Shown here one piece after another: positions 39,920 to 44,735 of a stretch of 44,735 nt of DNA. The stretch comes from Solirubrobacterales bacterium (GTDB taxonomy: Bacteria; Actinomycetota; Thermoleophilia; Solirubrobacterales; 70-9). Below the pieces are notes generated by a model. It ran no database searches and had not been told where the DNA came from. It saw only the letters and a program-made list of their open reading frames with translations. Both the position numbers and the translations under genes were made by a program. Location: NCBI GenBank assembly GCA_021155855.1, contig JAJNAZ010000019.1, positions 1 through 44,735 of the forward strand, read 5' to 3'. Every line of letters starts with the position of its first letter. Position 1 is the stretch's first letter.

Positions 39920-41215
39920 ATGGCCTCCAGGCGCCAGATATTCGTCGGCGGGGTGCCGATCGGCGGCGGGGCACCGGTCGCGGTGCAGACGATGACCAAG
40001 ACCGAGACCGCCAACCTCGAGGCGACGATGGAGCAGATCTTAAGGGTCGCCGATGCGGGGGCGGACCTGGTCCGCGTCGCGGTGCCTCGCGACGAGGACG
40101 CCGTGGCGCTGCGGACGATCGTCGCCCGCTCGCCGATCCCGGTGATCGCGGATATCCACTTCAACCACACGCTGGCGCTGAAGGCGATCGACGCCGGTGC
40201 CCACTGCATCCGCCTCAACCCGGGCAACATCGGCGGCCGCGAGAAGGTCGCCGAGGTCGCCGCCCGCGCGACGCAGGCCGGCGTCCCGATGCGGATCGGC
40301 GTCAACTCGGGCTCGCTGCCAAAGCACCTGCACGCGCTCGAGCGCCAAGACCCGGTCGAGGCGCTGGTAACCGCGGCGGTCGAGTTCGTCGAGATGATGG
40401 AGTCGCTGGACTTCGAGAACTTCAAGGTCTCGATCAAGTCGACCAACGTCCCGAACACGATCGCCGCCAATCGGCTGCTCTCCGAGCGCATCCCGTATCC
40501 GATCCACCTCGGAATCACCGAGGCGGGGACCAAGTGGTCCGGATCGCTGAAGTCGGCGGTGGGGCTCGGCACCCTGCTGGCCGACGGGGTCGGTGACACG
40601 GTCAGGATCAGCCTTTCGACGTTCCACGCCGAGGAGGAGGTCAAGGTGGCCTGGGAGATCCTCAAGGCGCTGCACATCCGCGAGCGCGGCCCCGTGTTGA
40701 TCGCCTGCCCCACCTGCGGACGGCTCCAGTTCGACATGGACTCGGTCGTCGCCGAGATCGAGGCGCGCCTCGAGGCCTATACGGAGCCGATCGAGGTCGC
40801 GGTGCTCGGCTGCGCCGTGAACGGGATCGGCGAAGCCTCGCACGCCGACTTCGGGATCACAGGCGCCAAGAACGAGGGCCTGATCTTCGCCCACGGCAAG
40901 CCGCTGCGAAAGGTGCCTCAGGACGAGTTGGTCGACGCGCTGTTCAGCGAGATCGACCGCTCGCTCGACCGCGGCGCGGTCGAGGTCGACGACACCGAGG
41001 CCGCAGTGGGCGCCGAGTGGCTGGCGAAGATCGAGGAGGAGAACGCCGGCGAGCTGACGCCGGAGCGGATCGCGCAGATGGAGGCCGAGAAGGCACGCGA
41101 GGAGGGCAACGACGTCACCGCCGAGCCGTTCCTGAAGCCGGTCAAGCGCGGCCCGCGCCCGGCCCTCGACGAACAGGCTTCGCCGACCGCGGGCCGCAGA
41201 TTCACCCGCGCCTGA
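39920..41215 (+). CDS. ispG: 4-Hydroxy-3-methylbut-2-enyl diphosphate synthase IspG
   Basis: IspG is the [4Fe-4S] enzyme making HMBPP, the penultimate MEP-pathway step. ATG 39920 gives 431 residues. The barrel opens with VGGVPIGGGAPVAVQTMTKT; the cluster ligands are Cys263 and Cys266 in IACPTCGR, Cys298 in LGCAVNGIGE, and Glu305 follows. RLNPGNIGG and MRIGVNSGSL are also diagnostic. About 50 residues after the catalytic core (acidic, then DEQASPTAGRR) are an extension of uncertain role. It is separated from rseP by the fadD and secreted-protein genes. Confidence 0.95.
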   Translation: MASRRQIFVGGVPIGGGAPVAVQTMTKTETANLEATMEQILRVADAGADLVRVAVPRDEDAVALRTIVARSPIPVIADIHFNHTLALKAIDAGAHCIRLNPGNIGGREKVAEVAARATQAGVPMRIGVNSGSLPKHLHALERQDPVEALVTAAVEFVEMMESLDFENFKVSIKSTNVPNTIAANRLLSERIPYPIHLGITEAGTKWSGSLKSAVGLGTLLADGVGDTVRISLSTFHAEEEVKVAWEILKALHIRERGPVLIACPTCGRLQFDMDSVVAEIEARLEAYTEPIEVAVLGCAVNGIGEASHADFGITGAKNEGLIFAHGKPLRKVPQDELVDALFSEIDRSLDRGAVEVDDTEAAVGAEWLAKIEEENAGELTPERIAQMEAEKAREEGNDVTAEPFLKPVKRGPRPALDEQASPTAGRRFTRA

Positions 41216-41227
41216 TCGCTCGCGTAC

Positions 41228-41635
41228 ATGTCCGGCGTCGACCACCTCGACCTCGTCGTCACCGACCTCGGTCGCAGCCTCGCCTTTTACACCGAGCTGC
41301 TCGAGCCGCTCGGCTACACGCGGACGAGCGAGATCGTCGGCGAGCGCGGCGAACGGGTCGTCTATGTCGGCGGCAGCGGCGGCGCGTCGGTGAGCCTACG
41401 CGAGCGCCAGTCCGGCGCCCATCCGGTCCCCTACGATCGCTACGCCGTCGGCATCCACCACATCGCCTTCGGCGCCGACGACCGCCACGCAGTCGATGAG
41501 CGCGCGGCCTGGCTTCGCGAGCGGGGCATCGAGATCGAGAGCGGCCCGGCAGAGTACGTCTACGCGCCCGGCTACTACGCGGTCTTCTTCTACGACCCGG
41601 ACGGGATCAAGCTCGAGATCGTCCATCGTCCCTAG
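41228..41635 (+). CDS. VOC-superfamily (glyoxalase-like) protein
   Basis: The 135-residue protein has two beta-alpha-beta3 modules: the first opens GVDHLDLVVTDLGRSLAFYTELL, the second GIHHIAFGADDRHAVDERAAWL and ends GYYAVFFYDPDGIKLEIVHRP. His6, His78 and Glu130 are in the positions that bind metal in glyoxalase I, dioxygenases and related enzymes. Which reaction it performs is unclear. It starts 12 nt after ispG and probably shares its transcript; proS has its own candidate promoter. Confidence 0.85.
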   Translation: MSGVDHLDLVVTDLGRSLAFYTELLEPLGYTRTSEIVGERGERVVYVGGSGGASVSLRERQSGAHPVPYDRYAVGIHHIAFGADDRHAVDERAAWLRERGIEIESGPAEYVYAPGYYAVFFYDPDGIKLEIVHRP

Positions 41636-41668
41636 GGAGATCTCGAGCGGGTCGGCGAGGGGCACCGG

Positions 41669-41674
41669 TAGTCT
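41669..41674 (+). promoter_or_regulatory. Candidate -10 (leaderless) of proS
   Basis: TAGTCT lies 9 nt before ATG 41684. Confidence 0.45.
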
Positions 41675-41683
41675 GGCCGCTCG

Positions 41684-43369
41684 ATGACGCGGCTCTCCAC
41701 CTACTTTTTGCCCACCCTGCGCGAGGATCCGGCCGACGCCGAGTCGGTCTCCCACCGGCTGATGATCAGGGCCGGGCTGATTCGGCAGCTCGGAGCCGGC
41801 CTGTACACGTGGCTGCCGGCGGGCTATCGGGTGATCAAGCGAGTCGAGGCGATCGTGCGCGAGGAGATCGACGCGATCGGGGGGCAGGAGATGCTCATGC
41901 CCGTGCTGCAGCCGGCCGAGATCTGGCGCACGACCGGCCGCTACAAGATCGATGAGCTGTTCAAGCTCGAGGACCGAAAGCAGTCAGACCACGTGCTCGC
42001 GATGACGCACGAGGAGGCGCTCACCTACCACGTCGCCCGCGAGATCCGCTCCTACCGGGAGCTGCCGAAGATCCTCTACCACCTCCAGGTCAAGGAGCGC
42101 GACGAGCCGCGGCCGCGGGCGGGCGTGCTGCGCACGCGGGAGTTCACGATGAAGGACTCCTATTCGCTCGATCGCGACGACGAGGGACTGGACCGAAGCT
42201 ATGAGCTGCACCGCCGCGCCTACGCCCGGATCCTTGACCGCTCCGGTCTGCGCTGGTACGAGGTCGAGGCCGACGTCGGGATGATGGGCGGCATCGGGGC
42301 ACACGAGTACATGGCGCCGTGTGCCGCGGGGGAGAACGAGGTGGCGCTGGCGCCCGGATACGCCGCCAACGTCGAGGTCGCCACCGCGGGCGCACAGCCG
42401 GTGGAGCTGCCACCGCCACTCGACCGGCCGCGCGAGGTGCCGACCCCCGGCCTGACCACGGTCGAGGAGGTCTCCGGCGCCCTCGGCGTCGCCCCGGGGG
42501 CAGCCCTGAAGGCGATGCCGGTGATCGTCGAGGGACGCGGAATGGTCCTGGCGGTGGTCCGAGGTGACCACCGCCTGAACCAGATCAAACTGCGCAACGC
42601 GCTCGGCGCCGACTCCCGCCAGGCGCGAGCCGAGGAGATCGAGGACGAGCTCGGTCCACCCGGGTTCATCGGCCCGGTCGGCGCCTCGGTGCCGGTCGTC
42701 AAGGACACCGCGATTCAGGGCTCGGGCTACTTTGCGGGCGCCAATCGTCCCGACGCCCATCTGATCGGAGTCGAGCCCGGCCGCGACTTCTCCTTCGAGG
42801 AGCTCGACATTCGCTCCGTCGACGCCGGCGACATCGCCCCCAGCGGTGACCCGATCGAGATCGAGCGGGCGATCGAGGTCGGCAACATCTTCAAGCTCGG
42901 AACCCGTTACTCCGAACCGCTCGGCGCCACCTATCTCGACCCCGAGGGCAGCGAGCGACCTATCGTCATGGGCAGCTACGGGATCGGGCCGGCGCGGATC
43001 GTCGCCGCGGCGATCGAGCAGGGCGCCGACGATCAGGGGATCGTCTGGCCCCGTGCGCTTGCGCCCTGGACCGTTCACCTGGTTGCCATCGGCAAGGCCG
43101 GGGAGGAGACGCTCGCGACGGCCGAGCGGCTCTACGAAGAGCTCTCGGAGAGCGGCGTCGAGGCGCTTTACGACGACCGTGAGGCCGGGCCGGGCGAGAA
43201 GCTCACCGACGCCGAGCTGCTCGGCTGCCCGCTGCGGGTCGTGGTCGGACGCAAGGCGCTAGCCGAGGGCGAGGTGGAGGCGCAGGAGCGTCGCAGCGGC
43301 CGCGAGCACAGGCTCGCGGTCGGCGACGCAGCGCGCCGCACGGCGGAGATCGTCGGCGAGCTCGTTTGA
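41684..43369 (+). CDS. proS: Prolyl-tRNA synthetase, bacterial type with editing insertion
   Basis: ProS charges tRNA-Pro. The 561-residue protein has the class II motifs: RLMIRAGLIRQLGAGLYTWLP and motif 1 near VEAIVREEIDAIGGQEMLMP, motif 2 KDEPRPR-like ERDEPRPRAGVLRTREFTMKD, and motif 3 GSYGIGPARIVAAAIEQ. A YbaK-like INS editing domain lies between (about 225-400; TVEEVSGALGVAPGAALKAM and VRGDHRLNQIKLRNALGA), which removes mischarged Ala. The C-terminal anticodon-binding domain begins near WTVHLVAIGKAGEE. It is about the usual length. Confidence 0.96.
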   Translation: MTRLSTYFLPTLREDPADAESVSHRLMIRAGLIRQLGAGLYTWLPAGYRVIKRVEAIVREEIDAIGGQEMLMPVLQPAEIWRTTGRYKIDELFKLEDRKQSDHVLAMTHEEALTYHVAREIRSYRELPKILYHLQVKERDEPRPRAGVLRTREFTMKDSYSLDRDDEGLDRSYELHRRAYARILDRSGLRWYEVEADVGMMGGIGAHEYMAPCAAGENEVALAPGYAANVEVATAGAQPVELPPPLDRPREVPTPGLTTVEEVSGALGVAPGAALKAMPVIVEGRGMVLAVVRGDHRLNQIKLRNALGADSRQARAEEIEDELGPPGFIGPVGASVPVVKDTAIQGSGYFAGANRPDAHLIGVEPGRDFSFEELDIRSVDAGDIAPSGDPIEIERAIEVGNIFKLGTRYSEPLGATYLDPEGSERPIVMGSYGIGPARIVAAAIEQGADDQGIVWPRALAPWTVHLVAIGKAGEETLATAERLYEELSESGVEALYDDREAGPGEKLTDAELLGCPLRVVVGRKALAEGEVEAQERRSGREHRLAVGDAARRTAEIVGELV

Positions 43370-43373
43370 GGCG

Positions 43374-43991
43374 GTGATGGGCTCGAGGCGCAGGCTGTTC
43401 GGGCTCGATCGCTCGGGTCCGCTGCCGAGCGAGACCCGCAAGGGGGCGCCGCTGCATCCGTGGACGATCCCGAACCTGATCGGCTACCTGCGCCTGGCGG
43501 CGATTCCGGTCTTCCTCGCGCTCGCCTTCGAGTCGGGTGACGGGCGGGCGCCGGCCGCGGCGCTGATCTACCTCGCGATCACGCTCGGCGATTACGTCGA
43601 CGGGTTCCTCGCCCGCGCCACCGGTCAGTACTCGCGCATGGGAGCGCTGCTGGACCCGGTGGTCGACCGGATCACGGTGCTCTCGGGAGCGGCCGTCTGC
43701 TGGCACTTCGAGCTCTTGCCCCGGTGGGCGCTGCTGATCCTCGCCTTACGCGAGGTCGTCACCCTGGTGCTGGCGCAGATGGCGCTCCGCCGCGGGATCG
43801 ACCTCGCCGTCAACTGGATCGGGCGGATCGGGGTATTCCTCGTCTTCGGCGGCATCTTCTGGAGCATGGTCTTCGACTGGTGGATCATCCGCGCCGGCTT
43901 CGTGGCCGGGGTCGCGATCTCGGTGCTGGCGACGATCGTTTACGTGCGCGCGGCCTCCGGATCGCACCCGGCGGCCCCGGCGCAAGCGTAA
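43374..43991 (+). CDS. CDP-alcohol phosphatidyltransferase (PgsA-like)
   Basis: The 205-residue membrane protein has a basic N-terminus and about five hydrophobic helices. The catalytic signature D-x2-DG-x2-AR-x8-G-x3-D-x3-D is exact: GDYVDGFLARATGQYSRMGA followed by LLDPVVDR. It uses CDP-diacylglycerol from CdsA to make a phosphatidyl lipid; whether glycerol phosphate, inositol phosphate or another alcohol is used cannot be told. Start is GTG 43374 or ATG 43377. It follows proS by 4 nt. Placement just before an FHA gene recalls the pgsA2-garA neighbourhood of mycobacteria. Confidence 0.88.
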   Translation: MMGSRRRLFGLDRSGPLPSETRKGAPLHPWTIPNLIGYLRLAAIPVFLALAFESGDGRAPAAALIYLAITLGDYVDGFLARATGQYSRMGALLDPVVDRITVLSGAAVCWHFELLPRWALLILALREVVTLVLAQMALRRGIDLAVNWIGRIGVFLVFGGIFWSMVFDWWIIRAGFVAGVAISVLATIVYVRAASGSHPAAPAQA

Positions 43992-43992
43992 T

Positions 43993-44024
43993 CGCAAACG
44001 CTCAAGCTCAACTTGAAGTTTGCG
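43993..44024. terminator. Imperfect hairpin overlapping the next promoter
   Basis: CGCAAAC (43993-43999) pairs with GTTTGCG (44018-44024) and TCAAG (44002-44006) with CTTGA (44012-44016), loop CTCAA. It begins 2 nt after the phosphatidyltransferase stop and includes the -35 of the next promoter, so it is either a terminator or an operator. Confidence 0.5.
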
Positions 44025-44039
44025 GCACGGCCGTATAAT
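44013..44039 (+). promoter_or_regulatory. Promoter of the small gene and FHA gene
   Basis: A perfect TATAAT (44034-44039) with TTGAAG (44013-44018) 15 nt upstream, or CTTGAA with a 16-nt spacer. It is the closest match to a consensus promoter in the window. The predicted leader to ATG 44086 is about 40 nt. Confidence 0.7.
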
Positions 44040-44085
44040 CCCGCGGGCAGCCGGCCGTGGGGCCGGGAGACCGGCACCGGGAACG

Positions 44086-44190
44086 ATGAGCACCGAGTTT
44101 GAAGACACCTTTTCCGCGAGCGGCTCGATCGCCATTGAGCAGCCGAAGTCCCCGCTCGGCGACGCGGGTCATCCGGAGGAGTCCCGCTAG
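44086..44190 (+). CDS. 34-residue peptide coupled to the FHA gene
   Basis: ATG 44086 starts a 35-codon frame (including stop) giving an acidic peptide that begins MSTEFEDTFSASGSIAIEQP and ends HPEESR. Most codons end in G or C like neighbouring genes. Its TAG stop shares its last base with the GTG start of the FHA gene, an arrangement that implies translational coupling. It is the first frame after a consensus-like promoter. No family is recognised; the Ser/Thr/Glu-rich N-terminus could be a kinase substrate. It may also serve only as a leader peptide controlling FHA translation. Confidence 0.55.
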   Translation: MSTEFEDTFSASGSIAIEQPKSPLGDAGHPEESR

Positions 44191-44660
44191 TGGCGCTCCA
44201 CTGCCCGGAGTGTGGCTTCGTCAACCCCGAGGGAGCCAATTACTGCCAGAAGTGCGGCGCCTTTCTCGGGCGCCCCGAGGGCGCCGACGAGCCGACGACG
44301 ATGACCTACAAGGTCGACGAGACCGGCGAGTACACGCCGATCGACATCGACGAGGAGGTCGACAAGACGGGCGCCGCGCTGGTGATCCGATCGGGTGGCG
44401 GCCGGGCGGGGGAGAGCTTCCCCGTCGACCAGGACCGGATGAACATCGGGCGGACGCCCGACGCGGCCGTGTTTTTGGACGACGTCACGGTCTCGCGCAA
44501 CCACGCGCTGCTCGTCCATCGTCAGGACGGCTACTACATCGACGATCTCGGCTCGCTCAACGGCACCTACGTCAACCGACGCCGGATCGAGTCGCACCTG
44601 CTCGCCGACGGCGACGAGATCCAGATCGGCAAGTACAAGCTCAGCTACCTGGAGAAGTGA
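44190..44660 (+). CDS. Zinc-ribbon and FHA-domain protein (GarA-like)
   Basis: The 156-residue product has an N-terminal zinc ribbon, Cys5/Cys8 (CPEC) and Cys19/Cys22 (CQKC), then an acidic Thr-rich linker (DEPTTMTYKVDETGEYTP), and an FHA domain from about residue 63: IGRTPDAAVFLDD, VSRNHALL (Ser102, Arg103, His105) and SLNGTYVN (Asn124). FHA domains bind phosphothreonine. In mycobacterial GarA an N-terminal Thr pair is phosphorylated by Ser/Thr kinases and folds back onto the FHA; the TT at 36-37 could do the same. GTG 44190 overlaps the preceding stop, and the next gene starts on its TGA. Confidence 0.85.
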   Translation: MALHCPECGFVNPEGANYCQKCGAFLGRPEGADEPTTMTYKVDETGEYTPIDIDEEVDKTGAALVIRSGGGRAGESFPVDQDRMNIGRTPDAAVFLDDVTVSRNHALLVHRQDGYYIDDLGSLNGTYVNRRRIESHLLADGDEIQIGKYKLSYLEK

Positions 44661-44735
44661 TGGCCGTCGTCGCAGGCAAACAGCCCACGGCCGGCGCGAC
44701 CGGCGGCGACGAAGCGGCGCAGGCGCCTCGCAGGG
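44660..44735 (+). CDS. Partial gene start after the FHA gene
   Basis: ATG 44660 shares its A with the FHA stop codon and the frame stays open to the window edge (25 codons). The visible part (MAVVAGKQPTAGATGGDEAA) is low in complexity and not diagnostic. In mycobacteria a MerR-type regulator (ftsR) follows garA, so such a regulator with a flexible N-terminus is a reasonable guess from gene order only. Confidence 0.5.
   Translation, partial: MAVVAGKQPTAGATGGDEAAQAPRR

Noticed and set aside
44002-44018. HspR/HAIR-like element around CTCAAG...CTTGAAG
   Set aside because: HAIR has CTTGAGT first and ACTCAAG second; here the arms are in the opposite order.
1-44735. tRNA, rRNA, CRISPR arrays, insertion sequences, phage or attachment sites
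   Set aside because: None seen: intergenic spaces are short and lack cloverleaf patterns, regular spacers, transposase frames or terminal repeats.

Overview
The window is a GC-rich (very high third-position G/C), densely packed stretch of bacterial chromosome. Gene content and order point to a deep-branching actinobacterium of the Thermoleophilia/Solirubrobacterales kind: sepF with pgeF and yggS, a pgsA-FHA (GarA-like) pair, an SARP-type regulator, a MurA with Asp in place of the active-site Cys, and many GTG starts. That placement is inference from gene content, not from a phylogenetic marker search.

Layout. 1-600: a LexA-type SOS box between a divergent, mostly off-window gene (nine visible codons resemble an ImuB-like Y-family polymerase) and a small lipoprotein. 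728-5807: a branched-chain amino acid type ABC transporter, with the lipoprotein binding protein on + facing a tightly overlapping livH-livM-livG-livF operon on -. 5853-9001: an isocitrate/isopropylmalate dehydrogenase family enzyme, a tandem zinc-knuckle protein, an alpha/beta hydrolase and an HD-domain protein. 9028-10329: murA. 10485-17076: a histidine operon hisZ-G-D-B-H-A-(two small genes)-hisF. 17097-18566: a membrane-anchored PQQ-type beta-propeller protein. 18637-29930: a long + strand run of core genes (cca, pgeF, yggS, sepF, proC, yggT, lspA, rluD, rpsB, tsf, a secreted glycosidase, pyrH, frr, uppS, cdsA). 29942-33881: an accessory insert with an 1123-residue transmembrane regulator and a divergent small secreted membrane protein. 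33985-43991: nfo (-), then dxr, rseP, an acyl-CoA ligase, a secreted protein (-), ispG, a VOC protein, proS and a CDP-alcohol phosphatidyltransferase. 44086-44735: a 34-codon gene coupled to a zinc-ribbon/FHA protein and the start of a further gene.

The genes fit together as translation (rpsB, tsf, frr, proS, cca, rluD), envelope building (murA, uppS, cdsA, dxr, ispG, lspA, rseP, pgsA-like, sepF, pgeF), histidine synthesis, and amino acid uptake. The frr-uppS-cdsA-dxr-rseP-ispG-proS cluster, usually contiguous in actinobacteria, is split twice here: by the regulator module between cdsA and dxr, and by fadD plus a secreted protein between rseP and ispG.

The most unusual items are: (1) a single protein joining an SARP DNA-binding domain, a membrane helix, a seven-bladed propeller with an exact 40-residue period, and an oligopeptide-type solute-binding domain, which looks like a one-component transmembrane sensor; (2) a dispersed intergenic hairpin repeat with an invariant 14-nt loop and co-varying arms, one copy lying inside the pyrH reading frame; (3) a perfect SOS box at the left edge; (4) recurrent TAnnnT hexamers 6-10 nt before start codons, suggesting leaderless transcripts; and (5) several small genes including a 34-codon one. 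No tRNA, rRNA, CRISPR array, insertion sequence or phage gene was seen. The only gene-poor stretch over 300 nt is 15608-15980, which holds one probable 56-codon gene and a repeat-bearing promoter.
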